A DNA stretch of 25,342 nt from an uncultured Collinsella sp. (GTDB taxonomy: Bacteria > Actinomycetota > Coriobacteriia > Coriobacteriales > Coriobacteriaceae). Shown here piece by piece: positions 7,989 through 15,408 of the stretch. Below the pieces are notes generated by a model. That model ran no database searches. It had not been told where the DNA came from and worked only from the letters and a program-made list of their open reading frames with translations. The number at the start of each line of letters is the position of its first letter. Position 1 is the first letter of the stretch. A program made the translations under genes and the position numbers. The stretch lies in contig CAUBVH010000022.1 of the NCBI GenBank assembly GCA_958439425.1, positions 1 through 25,342 of the forward strand, given 5' to 3'.

Positions 7989-9974
7989 ATGAAGCTCGCG
8001 CTTGCACAGATCGATATGCGCCTGGGTGATATTGAGGGCATTTGCGGCCGCATCGAGGACCAGGCTCGTCTGGCCCACGAGCGCGGGGCGCGCGTGCTGT
8101 GCGTTCCGGCTCCGCTCTTTATGGGCGCCATGCCCGGGGGCCTGGTGGGCACTGCCGACTTTGAGCACGACATGCTTGCCGGCTTGACTGGTGTCGCCGA
8201 GCGTATCCAGGAGCTTGACATGATCTGCATCGTGCCCGCGGCGGTTTCGTTTGAGGGCCAGCCGCTGCTCGACTACATGATGCTCAAGGACGGTCATGTG
8301 GTGCCGGCGCGTTCGAGCATTGCCCTGCAGCGTGGCGAGAACAACGACACGCGTTGGGCGCCGCCGGTGTTCGACGTGGACGGCGTGCGCATCGCCGTGA
8401 TTTTTGACTTGGACCGCGAACTCGAGATGTTGCCGACCGGTGTTGACCTCATTGCGTATTTCCAATTCAATGCGTTTGACATGACCGACCGCGAGACTGC
8501 CGCCATTGCCGCCGTTCGCAGCGGCGCCTACCGCAAGATCGCATCCAAGCGTAGTGTGTGGTTTGCCTGTATGGCGCCGGTCGGTGCCTATGACGAGTCG
8601 GTGTATACCGGCGGTTCGTTTGTGCTCGACGACTGCGGTCGCGTGGTGGCCCAAGCGCCGTGTTTTGAGGAGAGCCTGCTGGTTCAGGAGATTCAGCGCG
8701 GCGTGATGCTCGATGCCCTGGAAGATCACGAACTGCCCGAGTTCCGTTCCGAGGAGTGGCTGTGGCAGGCGCTGGTGCTCGCCGTGCGCGACAACGCCCG
8801 GGCCCACGGTGCGTCGCGCGCCGTGGTGGCACTCGAGGGCGACTTGCCGTCGTCCCTGCTGGCGGCGCTGGCCGTCGACGCTCTGGGCCCACGTAATGTG
8901 ATTGGCCTGGTGCTGGGGCGCAACCGTATCTTTACGCCGGCGCAGGAAGAGGCCGAGGCTGCCCGCTGTGCCGCCGTCCGCGCCATCGCCGAGCGTCTGC
9001 ACATTCGCACCGTCGAGCGCGATGCACCGGATGCGGCGCGTGTGCTCGATCGCGACGTGTCGGCGGGCGATGCCGAGCGTCTGCGCTCGCGCACGCTGGG
9101 CCTCATGCTGGAGGACACGGCGCTCGAGCTGGGTGCGATGGCGCTGAGCCCGCTGTCCAAAACCGAGTACGCGCTGGCGGCGCCGGCGCTTTGCGGCGGC
9201 TACCAGGGCGATTACGCGCCCTTTGGCGATGTGTACCTGTCGACGCTTGAGTTTGTGGCGCGTGTGCGCAACCGCGCGTCTGCCGTGGTGCCCCAAGAGC
9301 TCGTGACGCTCAACGCGGTGGAAGATTGTATGGAGCGCGTGCTGGCGCAGGCGCTCTCGACGCTCGACGGTCCGGTCGATATGCTCGACCGCGCGGCACA
9401 GCTGCTCGGCGGGCTTGAGCCGGGTGAGGTCGATGGCGCGCTCGAGGCGCACGTGGACCGCAATCGATCTTTCGACGACATCCCGATGGCCGCTGGCAAG
9501 CCTGAGGCCTGCTCGCTGCTGCTGATGCTCGTGCGTCAGGGCGAGGCCGCCCGCCGCATGCTGCCGACGGCGTCGATCGTCTCAGCCCGTTCGTTTGTCG
9601 AGCGCGCCTGGCCGTACATGCTCGCGTGGTCCGGCCTGGGGCTTAACGGCAAGGAGCGCATGACGGTTGATTCGCTGGCGCGCGCCGAGGTGCGTCGCTT
9701 TGCCGACGACGATACGAGTGACCGTATGCGCGGTGAGATGATGGGCATTTTGGGTGAGCTGCTGGGTATTTCGCCCGAGCAGATGGAGGAGCTGCGCTCT
9801 GAGGACGGTCAGCGTCGTTTGCACGAGGGCATGAAAAAGTTCGAGGGCGAGGTTCAGGACGCCATCGATAAGATGATGGGCGGCCAGGGTGGCCCGCAGG
9901 GTGGGCCCCAGGGCGGACCGATGCCGCATCCGCCGGTGGATCCCCGTCAGTTTCCTTTTTTCTCGCAGAACTAA
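7989..9974 (+). CDS. NAD synthetase-like protein with degenerate nitrilase and synthetase sites
   Basis: The 661-aa protein follows the layout of glutamine-dependent NAD synthetase (NadE): an N-terminal nitrilase-fold glutaminase (1-245) and a C-terminal adenylating domain (about 260-550). Key residues are changed. The nitrilase Glu (FPE-L context) is A41. The catalytic Cys (C-E-D context) is F139. The usual catalytic Lys region reads ARSSIALQ. The pyrophosphate loop SGG-x-DS is E283-G-D-L-P-S288. Structural parts survive, for example AALAVDALGPRNV, YAPFGDVY and the TGGSFVLDDCG strand. The tail (about 560-661) is an extra helical region ending in Gly-Pro repeats. The start is fixed by GGAAAGG at 7974-7980. 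It stands alone before ruvC. It is unlikely to make NAD; a structural or regulatory role is inferred. Public pipelines may label it NAD(+) synthase or carbon-nitrogen hydrolase. Confidence 0.8.
   Translation: MKLALAQIDMRLGDIEGICGRIEDQARLAHERGARVLCVPAPLFMGAMPGGLVGTADFEHDMLAGLTGVAERIQELDMICIVPAAVSFEGQPLLDYMMLKDGHVVPARSSIALQRGENNDTRWAPPVFDVDGVRIAVIFDLDRELEMLPTGVDLIAYFQFNAFDMTDRETAAIAAVRSGAYRKIASKRSVWFACMAPVGAYDESVYTGGSFVLDDCGRVVAQAPCFEESLLVQEIQRGVMLDALEDHELPEFRSEEWLWQALVLAVRDNARAHGASRAVVALEGDLPSSLLAALAVDALGPRNVIGLVLGRNRIFTPAQEEAEAARCAAVRAIAERLHIRTVERDAPDAARVLDRDVSAGDAERLRSRTLGLMLEDTALELGAMALSPLSKTEYALAAPALCGGYQGDYAPFGDVYLSTLEFVARVRNRASAVVPQELVTLNAVEDCMERVLAQALSTLDGPVDMLDRAAQLLGGLEPGEVDGALEAHVDRNRSFDDIPMAAGKPEACSLLLMLVRQGEAARRMLPTASIVSARSFVERAWPYMLAWSGLGLNGKERMTVDSLARAEVRRFADDDTSDRMRGEMMGILGELLGISPEQMEELRSEDGQRRLHEGMKKFEGEVQDAIDKMMGGQGGPQGGPQGGPMPHPPVDPRQFPFFSQN
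9879..9920 (+). repeat. short Gly-Gly-Gln/Pro coding repeat in C-terminal tail
   Basis: Residues 631-644 of the NAD synthetase-like protein read as repeated GG(Q/P) units, encoded by imperfect tandem GG-rich nonamers. A proline and histidine stretch follows. It looks like a flexible, disordered tail. Confidence 0.6.
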
Positions 9975-10033
9975 CTATGGGATAGGATTCGCTTCCAACC
10001 CCGACACTTCAACTAAGCATCTTGACCCCGTTG

Positions 10034-10042
10034 TGTTATTCT
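10034..10042 (+). promoter_or_regulatory. candidate extended -10 promoter for ruvCAB
   Basis: TGT followed by TATTCT (10037-10042) fits an extended -10 element (TGn plus TATAAT-like). No good -35 lies at 17 nt; TTGACC at 10022 is too close. The SOS box abuts it directly downstream, a sensible place for repression. Confidence 0.35.
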
Positions 10043-10043
10043 A

Positions 10044-10055
10044 GAACAGACGTTC
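10044..10055 (+). promoter_or_regulatory. LexA (SOS) box upstream of ruvCAB
   Basis: GAAC-AGAC-GTTC is a perfect match to the GAAC-N4-GTTC core of the Gram-positive and actinobacterial LexA/DinR operator. It lies 56 bases before the ruvC start and just after a candidate -10. RuvAB genes are classic SOS genes in many bacteria, so DNA-damage induction of this operon is likely. Confidence 0.7.
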
Positions 10056-10111
10056 GTGAATGATGCGCGGGGCCATGCCTTGCGCCGTACTTTTGGCGAG
10101 GGGAGGTTGAC

Positions 10112-10633
10112 TTGGTTATCTTGGGTATCGACCCCGGTTTGGCCCATACGGGGTGGGGGATTATCGAGGAGCGGCGTGGGGAGGTCCGCTGCCGTGCCTA
10201 CGGTTGTATCGAGACCAGCGCGGGCAGCCCACTCGCGGTGCGCCTGTCGCATATCGCCCGCGACCTCAAAGATGTCGTCGAGCGCTATCGCCCCGATACC
10301 GCGGCCATCGAGAGCATCTACTTTGGCGCTAACGTCCGCTCTGCCATCCCCACGGCACATGCCCGCGGTGCTGCGCTCGTGGCGCTTTCGGAGTGCGCGC
10401 TCGAGATTGGCGAATATACGCCCATGCAGATCAAGCAGGCGGTGGTGGGCACAGGCGCCGCGGATAAGCGCCAGGTTGCCTACATGGTCCGCACGCTCAC
10501 GCAGCTCGATCACGACCCGCACCCCGACCATGCCGCCGATGCCCTGGCATGCGCCATCTGCCACGTTAACCTCAGCCGCACCCGCGCCCTCACCGGCGGC
10601 GAGTTCTATCAACAGAGAGGAACCGGATACTGA
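10112..10633 (+). CDS. ruvC: crossover junction endodeoxyribonuclease RuvC
   Basis: Holliday-junction resolvase that nicks four-way junctions symmetrically after RuvAB branch migration. The 173-aa protein has the RNase H-like fold signature GIDPG with D7, then E67 in AIESIYFG. The C-terminal motif HPDHAADAL places H140 and D143 at the last two metal-binding positions, the D-E-H-D arrangement also known from Thermus RuvC. The start is TTG at 10112, chosen because the protein begins exactly at the conserved VILGIDPG strand and GGGAGG at 10101-10106 lies 5 nt upstream. Its stop codon overlaps the ruvA start by one base (TGATG), so translation is coupled. It is first in a ruvC-ruvA-ruvB operon under a probable LexA box. 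Confidence 0.96.
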   Translation: MVILGIDPGLAHTGWGIIEERRGEVRCRAYGCIETSAGSPLAVRLSHIARDLKDVVERYRPDTAAIESIYFGANVRSAIPTAHARGAALVALSECALEIGEYTPMQIKQAVVGTGAADKRQVAYMVRTLTQLDHDPHPDHAADALACAICHVNLSRTRALTGGEFYQQRGTGY

Positions 10634-11253
10634 TGATCTCCCAGCTCCATGGAACGCTTGTCGAGGCCACGATGAGCTCGGCCGTCGTCGATGTATCGGG
10701 CGTGGGCTTTGAGCTCGGCATCTCGGGCAGCACTGCCGCCACGCTGCCTACGCCCGGCGGCGAGGTTCGCCTCTACACCCGTATGCAGGTGCGCGAGGAC
10801 GCCATGACGCTCTTCGGCTTTGCCTCCAAGGACGAGCGCACGATGTTTGACAGGCTCGTATCTGTCTCGGGTGTCGGTCCGCGCCTGGCGCTTGCCGTGC
10901 TTTCCACCTATACCGTGGGACAGCTGTATTCCCTGGTGATGGCCGAGGACGACAAGGGCATGGCCAAGGTGCCCGGCGTGGGTAAAAAGACCGCCCAGCG
11001 CCTTATCTTGGAGCTCAAGAGCACTTTTGCCAAGGACAAGGGCTTTGTTCCCGTCGACGTGATCCCCGGCCAGGTTGCGATGTCGGTTCCCGCCGCCGCC
11101 CCCTCGGCGATCGATGACGCCCGTACGGCGCTCCTCTCCATGGGCTTTAGCCCGCAGGAGACCGAGGTTGCCCTGAGCGGGTATGATGGGCAGGATATGC
11201 GTGTCGAGGATCTGCTCGGCGCGGCGCTTAAGCGACTCGGAATGGATGCGTGA
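10633..11253 (+). CDS. ruvA: Holliday junction branch migration protein RuvA
   Basis: Junction-recognising subunit that forms tetramers on four-way DNA and recruits RuvB motors. The 206-aa product starts MISQLHGTL, the usual beginning of the OB-fold domain I. It carries two helix-hairpin-helix motifs, VSGVGPRLAL (about residues 76-85) and VPGVGKKTAQR (about 115-125). It ends in the small helical domain III that contacts RuvB (ALLSMGFSPQETEVAL). The length is normal. The start overlaps the ruvC stop by one base and the stop overlaps the ruvB start in the same manner, giving a tightly coupled three-gene unit. Confidence 0.97.
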   Translation: MISQLHGTLVEATMSSAVVDVSGVGFELGISGSTAATLPTPGGEVRLYTRMQVREDAMTLFGFASKDERTMFDRLVSVSGVGPRLALAVLSTYTVGQLYSLVMAEDDKGMAKVPGVGKKTAQRLILELKSTFAKDKGFVPVDVIPGQVAMSVPAAAPSAIDDARTALLSMGFSPQETEVALSGYDGQDMRVEDLLGAALKRLGMDA

Positions 11254-12320
11254 TGTGGGAAGCCGATGACTCTCAGGACCTGTGGGCGACGCCCGGCAAC
11301 TCGCCGGCGGCATCCATGGCGCACGGTGAGCGCATGGTGGGCTCGGAGCTGACGCCCGAAGACCTCGATGTCGACCGTACCCTGCGTCCCCAGCGCCTGG
11401 ACGACTATTGCGGTCAGGAGCATATCAAGCAGAGCCTCCGCGTGTTAATCGAGGCTGCGCAGAGCCGCGGCGAGACACTCGACCACGTGATTTTCTCGGG
11501 CCCTCCGGGTCTGGGCAAGACCACGCTGGCCACGGTCATTGCCAACGAGCTGGGTGCTCAGATCAAGACGACGAGTGGCCCGGCCATCGCGCGCACCGGC
11601 GACCTCGCGGCCATCCTTACCAACCTGCAGCCGGGTGACGTGCTGTTTATCGACGAGATCCACCGCCTTAACCGTTCGGTCGAGGAGGTCCTGTATCCCG
11701 CGATGGAGGACTTTGCGCTCGATATCGTGATTGGCAAAGGTCCGGCGGCGCGCTCGATTCGCCTGGATATCCCCAAGTTTACGCTGGTGGCGGCAACGAC
11801 CCGCTCGGGTATGTTGACCGGCCCGCTGCGCGACCGCTTTGGCATTTCGTATCGCCTGGACTACTACACGGTTGAGGAGCTCGCCCAGATCGTGACGCGC
11901 TCGGCGACCATCCTAGGCGTGACGATTGACCATCCGAGCGCGCTCGAGATCGGCTCGCGCTCGCGTGGCACGCCGCGCCTGGCTAACCGTCTGCTCAAGC
12001 GCGTACGTGACTATGCGCAAGTGCGTGGCAACGGCCCTATTGAACTTGATATTTGCCGCCAGGCGCTCGAGTTCTTTGAGATTGATGAGCTCGGTTTGGA
12101 CTGGATGGACATTCGCATTTTGGAGACGCTTGCCAAGACGTTCTCCGGTCGCGCCGTGGGCCTCACCACACTTGCCAGCGCGGTGGGCGAGGACCCGGGT
12201 ACGCTCGAGGATGTCTACGAGCCCTATCTGCTGCAGTGCGGGTTGATGATTCGTACGCCGCAGGGCCGTCAGGCAACCCTGCGCACCTTTGAGCACTTGG
12301 GTATCGAGCCGACTGTTTAG
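11253..12320 (+). CDS. ruvB: Holliday junction branch migration ATPase RuvB
   Basis: Hexameric AAA+ motor that drives branch migration with RuvA. The 355-aa protein has Walker A GPPGLGKT (83-90), Walker B LFIDEIHRL, the sensor and arginine-finger segment ATTRSGMLTGPLRDRFG, and a C-terminal winged-helix domain ending near RTPQGR. The ATG at 11253 overlaps the ruvA stop (TGATG) exactly as ruvA overlaps ruvC, and GGAATGG lies upstream; GTG at 11250 is an in-frame alternative adding one residue. An N-terminal extension of about 25 residues precedes the conserved LRPQRLDDYCGQ segment, as is common in actinobacteria. No clear terminator follows. Confidence 0.97.
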   Translation: MWEADDSQDLWATPGNSPAASMAHGERMVGSELTPEDLDVDRTLRPQRLDDYCGQEHIKQSLRVLIEAAQSRGETLDHVIFSGPPGLGKTTLATVIANELGAQIKTTSGPAIARTGDLAAILTNLQPGDVLFIDEIHRLNRSVEEVLYPAMEDFALDIVIGKGPAARSIRLDIPKFTLVAATTRSGMLTGPLRDRFGISYRLDYYTVEELAQIVTRSATILGVTIDHPSALEIGSRSRGTPRLANRLLKRVRDYAQVRGNGPIELDICRQALEFFEIDELGLDWMDIRILETLAKTFSGRAVGLTTLASAVGEDPGTLEDVYEPYLLQCGLMIRTPQGRQATLRTFEHLGIEPTV

Positions 12321-12398
12321 AGACGGGTCTGTTCTGGCAGGCTATTAAGCTATCGCTGGGCATTGGGTAAACATATCGCCGTTTGTCGGTTACGGGTG

Positions 12399-12426
12399 TT
12401 TTACTATTGCGCGCCCGTGCTATGCT
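12399..12426 (+). promoter_or_regulatory. candidate promoter of fhs
   Basis: TTTTAC (12399-12404) and TATGCT (12421-12426) are separated by 16 nt, about 40 bases before the fhs start codon. Both hexamers match sigma-70 consensus moderately. No folate riboswitch fold was recognised in 12321-12466. Confidence 0.45.
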
Positions 12427-12466
12427 GAATTGGTCTTTTTCTCATCCTGTAACGAAAGGACCGCCC

Positions 12467-14134
12467 ATGCCTACTGACATCGAAATCGCACGTTCCGTCA
12501 CGCCGCTGCCCATTACCGAGGTGGCCAAGAATGCCGGCGTTGACGTAAAGCACCTGATTCCGTACGGCTTCGACAAGGCTAAGGTCGACTATTCACTGCT
12601 CAACGAGCCAACTGATCACCAGGCCAAGCTTGTCCTCGTGACCGCTATCAATCCCACGCCTGCAGGCGAGGGCAAGACCACTACGACTATCGGTCTGGCC
12701 GACGGCTTGCGCCGTCGCGGCGTCAAGAGCGCTGTGGCCCTGCGTGAGCCTTCGCTCGGTCCCGTCTTTGGCGTAAAGGGCGGTGCCGCCGGCGGCGGTT
12801 GGGCTCAGGTCATCCCCATGGAGGACATCAACCTGCACTTTACCGGCGACTTCCACGCTATCGGTGCCGCCAACAACCTGCTGGCCGCTATGCTCGACAA
12901 CCATATTCAGCAAGGCAACCAGCTCGGTATCGACGTTAAGCGCATCACCTGGAAGCGCGTTGTCGACATGAACGACCGCCAGCTGCGCCACGTTATCGAC
13001 GGCATTGGCGGCAAGGCTCAGGGCGTGCCGCGCGAGGACGGCTTCGATATCACCGTCGCCTCCGAGGTCATGGCAATCCTGTGCCTGTCCACGAGTATCA
13101 ACGACCTCAAGGAGCGCCTGGGCGAGATCGTCGTCGGCTACAGCTTTGCCGGCGAGCCCGTCCGTGCCCGCGACCTCAAGGCTCAGGGCGCCATGGCTGC
13201 GCTGCTTAAGGATGCGCTCAAGCCCAACCTGGTTCAGACACTCGAGGGCACGCCCGCGTTTGTCCACGGCGGCCCCTTCGCCAACATCGCTCACGGCTGC
13301 AACTCCATCATGGCTACGCGCATGGCTATGCGCTTTGGCGATGTCGCCATTACCGAGGCCGGCTTCGGTGCCGATCTGGGTGCCGAGAAGTTCCTCGACA
13401 TCAAGTGCCGCATGACGGGCGTTCGCCCCAGCGCCGTCGTGATTGTCGCCACCGCTCGCGCGCTTAAGTACAATGGAGGCGTTGCCAAGGCCGATCTTAA
13501 CGAGGAGAACCTCGAGGCCCTCAAGGCCGGCATGCCCAACCTGCTGCGCCATGTCGACAATATCCAGAGCGTCTATGGTCTTCCCTGTGTGGTCGCCATC
13601 AACCGCTTCCCGACGGACACCGAGGCCGAACTCGAGCTCATCGAGTCCGAGTGCCAGAAGCTCGGCGTTAACGTTAAGCTTTCCGAGGTTTGGGCCAAGG
13701 GCGGCGAGGGCGCGCTCGACCTGGCCGATGAGGTCATGCGTCTGATTGAGCAGCCGAGCGAGCTCAAGTTTGCCTACGAGGACGGCGCCGATGTTGCCGA
13801 TGCCCTCGAGGCCGTCGCCACCAAGGTTTACCGCGCCGATGGTGTCGACTTTACGCCGGCTGCCAAGCGTCAGCTCGCCGAGCTGCGCGAGAACGGCTTT
13901 GGCAACCTGCCGGTGTGCGTCGCCAAGACGCAGTACAGCTTTAGCGACAACGCCAAGGCCCTGGGCGCTCCCGAGAACTTCCGCATCACCGTGCGCGAGC
14001 TCAAGGTTTCTGCTGGCGCCCACTTTGTGGTCGCGCTGACCGGCAGCGTTCTGACTATGCCGGGCCTGCCCAAGGTGCCCGCGGCAGAGAACATCGACGT
14101 CGACAACGACGGCAACATCACCGGCCTGTTCTAA
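12467..14134 (+). CDS. fhs: formate-tetrahydrofolate ligase
   Basis: Activates formate with ATP and tetrahydrofolate to give 10-formyltetrahydrofolate. It feeds one-carbon units into purine and formyl-methionine synthesis and, in acetogens, the Wood-Ljungdahl methyl branch; cytoplasmic. The 555-aa length is typical. The ATP-binding loop TPAGEGKT lies at residues 64-71, followed by family signatures LREPSLGPVFG-x-KGGAAGGG and TGDFHAI. The C-terminus ends in LTMPGLPKVPAAENID, also characteristic. The ATG at 12467 (MPTDIEIA) is preferred over an upstream in-frame GTG because GAAAGGA at 12454-12460 precedes it and the extension overlaps the predicted promoter. It is a single-gene unit closed by a strong terminator. 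Confidence 0.97.
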   Translation: MPTDIEIARSVTPLPITEVAKNAGVDVKHLIPYGFDKAKVDYSLLNEPTDHQAKLVLVTAINPTPAGEGKTTTTIGLADGLRRRGVKSAVALREPSLGPVFGVKGGAAGGGWAQVIPMEDINLHFTGDFHAIGAANNLLAAMLDNHIQQGNQLGIDVKRITWKRVVDMNDRQLRHVIDGIGGKAQGVPREDGFDITVASEVMAILCLSTSINDLKERLGEIVVGYSFAGEPVRARDLKAQGAMAALLKDALKPNLVQTLEGTPAFVHGGPFANIAHGCNSIMATRMAMRFGDVAITEAGFGADLGAEKFLDIKCRMTGVRPSAVVIVATARALKYNGGVAKADLNEENLEALKAGMPNLLRHVDNIQSVYGLPCVVAINRFPTDTEAELELIESECQKLGVNVKLSEVWAKGGEGALDLADEVMRLIEQPSELKFAYEDGADVADALEAVATKVYRADGVDFTPAAKRQLAELRENGFGNLPVCVAKTQYSFSDNAKALGAPENFRITVRELKVSAGAHFVVALTGSVLTMPGLPKVPAAENIDVDNDGNITGLF

Positions 14135-14163
14135 GCAACAGCGCTTCAATCGCTGCCTGCCCG

Positions 14164-14200
14164 CCCCGTCGTGCCTCACAGCACGGCGGGGTCTTTTGTT
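14164..14200 (+). terminator. Rho-independent terminator of fhs
   Basis: CCCCGTCGTGC (14164-14174) pairs with GCACGGCGGGG (14181-14191), 11 base pairs with one G-U, around the six-base loop CTCACA. TCTTTTGTT follows. Confidence 0.9.
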
Positions 14201-14227
14201 TCTGGCCGCGCATGTCTTGTAGATACC

Positions 14228-14254
14228 GACGGGCTTTGCCCGTCACAGGCTTTT
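14228..14254 (+). other. perfect short hairpin in the fhs downstream gap
   Basis: GACGGGC (14228-14234) and GCCCGTC (14238-14244) are perfect complements around a three-base loop, with TTTT at 14251-14254. It could be a second, weak terminator or a structured leader for the next gene. TAGAAT at 14262-14267 is a possible -10 element without a convincing -35. Confidence 0.35.
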
Positions 14255-14312
14255 GCGCGGGTAGAATGCATGGATAACTTGATGCTTACAGGCGACGGAA
14301 AGGAAACGTTGC

Positions 14313-15299
14313 ATGGACCAGGACAAGACGACCGTGATGGGCGGATATGGCTCCGCACAGGCTGGCGGCAGCGCCGATGCGACCCGTATAGTGCCGAATC
14401 CCGGCAATGCTGCTCCCGATGCGACGCAGGTGTCTGCCGAACCCACACGGGTTATGGGCTATGGCGATGCACCACGGGATCCGTTTGATTATGCACCGCA
14501 GGACCCGTATGGCAATGCGGCGCCGGACCCGTATGGCAATGCGGCAGCAGATGCTTATAACAACCTGCCGCAAAATCCCATTCCGCAGCCTCAGCAGACG
14601 ACGTATATGCCGCGCACGGCGCAGGCCCAGCCTCGTTATGAGTCGCGCGATCCGTATGCGCGCCAGCCTTATCGCGAGTATCCCAAATCGATTCCGCAGT
14701 ACGGTGAGGACGAGGAAGAGGTGCCGTCGCGTTCGTCGAGCGTAATCAAGAAGATCCTCATTGTGCTGGCGATTTTCTTTGCCCTGTCGGTTGTGTTTGC
14801 CATCGTGTCGGGCATGCTCAACAAGCGAGGTGCCGCGACTGATACCACGGCAGAACAGACCGAGACCACCCAGTCTGGCACCGTCGATCTGAGCGATATC
14901 CCGGGGCAGTACTGGTCCAACGCCAAGAAGCTCCTCAAGTCGCGCGGAGCCGATCTTTCGAATGCCGTGATTCTGACCGACGACGGCTCAACGCCTGTTG
15001 TCGACGCCAACTGGGTGGTTACGTCTGCATACTACAACGGCGATGGCAACCTGGAGGTCCAGCTCACGCGCAAGGACGGCTCGTCGGGCAATGCGTCCGG
15101 CGATCAAGGCACCGCGGACAGCTCGAACTCCAACATGCTGGAGGACCTGAGCAACAAGGCACAGGAGCTGGGAGATAAGGCGCAGCAGTTGGGCGACACG
15201 GCTCAGAATCTCGGCGATACCGCACAGAACTTGGGCGATATGGCAACGAACGCCTGGGATGCCCTGCAAAACGGCATTTCGGGCGCGCAGGGGAACTAG
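14313..15299 (+). CDS. single-pass membrane protein with heptad-repeat tail
   Basis: No family recognised with confidence; 328 aa. Residues 1-140 are low complexity, rich in Pro, Gln, Tyr, Asp and Ala, with a duplicated DPYGNAA unit (64-70 and 72-78), and are probably disordered and cytoplasmic. One membrane helix spans about 145-168 (basic IKK before it, KR after it). Residues 193-253 form a small folded domain (DIPGQYWSNAKKLLKSRG...) that recalls a PASTA-like or DUF module with the pattern of a helix followed by strands. The tail has four AQxLGDx heptads (283-310), predicted to be an amphipathic helix or coiled coil. The start ATG follows GGAAAGGAAA upstream. A strong bidirectional terminator follows. 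An extracytoplasmic sensor or envelope role is a guess only. Confidence 0.75.
   Translation: MDQDKTTVMGGYGSAQAGGSADATRIVPNPGNAAPDATQVSAEPTRVMGYGDAPRDPFDYAPQDPYGNAAPDPYGNAAADAYNNLPQNPIPQPQQTTYMPRTAQAQPRYESRDPYARQPYREYPKSIPQYGEDEEEVPSRSSSVIKKILIVLAIFFALSVVFAIVSGMLNKRGAATDTTAEQTETTQSGTVDLSDIPGQYWSNAKKLLKSRGADLSNAVILTDDGSTPVVDANWVVTSAYYNGDGNLEVQLTRKDGSSGNASGDQGTADSSNSNMLEDLSNKAQELGDKAQQLGDTAQNLGDTAQNLGDMATNAWDALQNGISGAQGN
14502..14549 (+). repeat. 24-bp in-frame tandem duplication (DPYGNAA unit)
   Basis: Two nearly identical 24-bp copies encode DPYGNAAP and DPYGNAAA in the disordered N-terminal part of the membrane protein. The near-identity at DNA level suggests a recent duplication. Confidence 0.75.
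15159..15242 (+). repeat. four 21-bp units encoding AQxLGDx heptads
   Basis: Four consecutive heptads (residues 283-310). The DNA copies have diverged at third positions while the protein stays regular, which points to selection on the heptad pattern. Confidence 0.8.
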
Positions 15300-15333
15300 C
15301 GGTCGAGCGGCTAGAGCCTTAGCAGTGCAAACA

Positions 15334-15400
15334 AAAACGGGGCGCAGAATCGCGTGACCGGCGCGTAGGCGCGTTGATCGGCGGTCCTGCGTCCCGTTTT
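15334..15400. terminator. bidirectional terminator between convergent genes
   Basis: AAAACGGGGCGCAG (15334-15347) pairs with CTGCGTCCCGTTTT (15387-15400), with one G-U. The A and T runs at either end let it act on both strands. The long loop is itself GC-rich and partly self-complementary. It separates the plus-strand membrane protein from the minus-strand CDF gene. Confidence 0.8.
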
Positions 15401-15408
15401 GCTGTCGA

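Noticed and set aside
7989..9974. Annotating this gene as functional NAD synthetase nadE
   Set aside because: The catalytic Cys, Glu and the pyrophosphate-loop residues are replaced, so a functional symbol would mislead.
12321..12466. Tetrahydrofolate riboswitch before fhs
   Set aside because: I could not find the conserved core or pairing pattern, and the predicted promoter leaves too short a leader.
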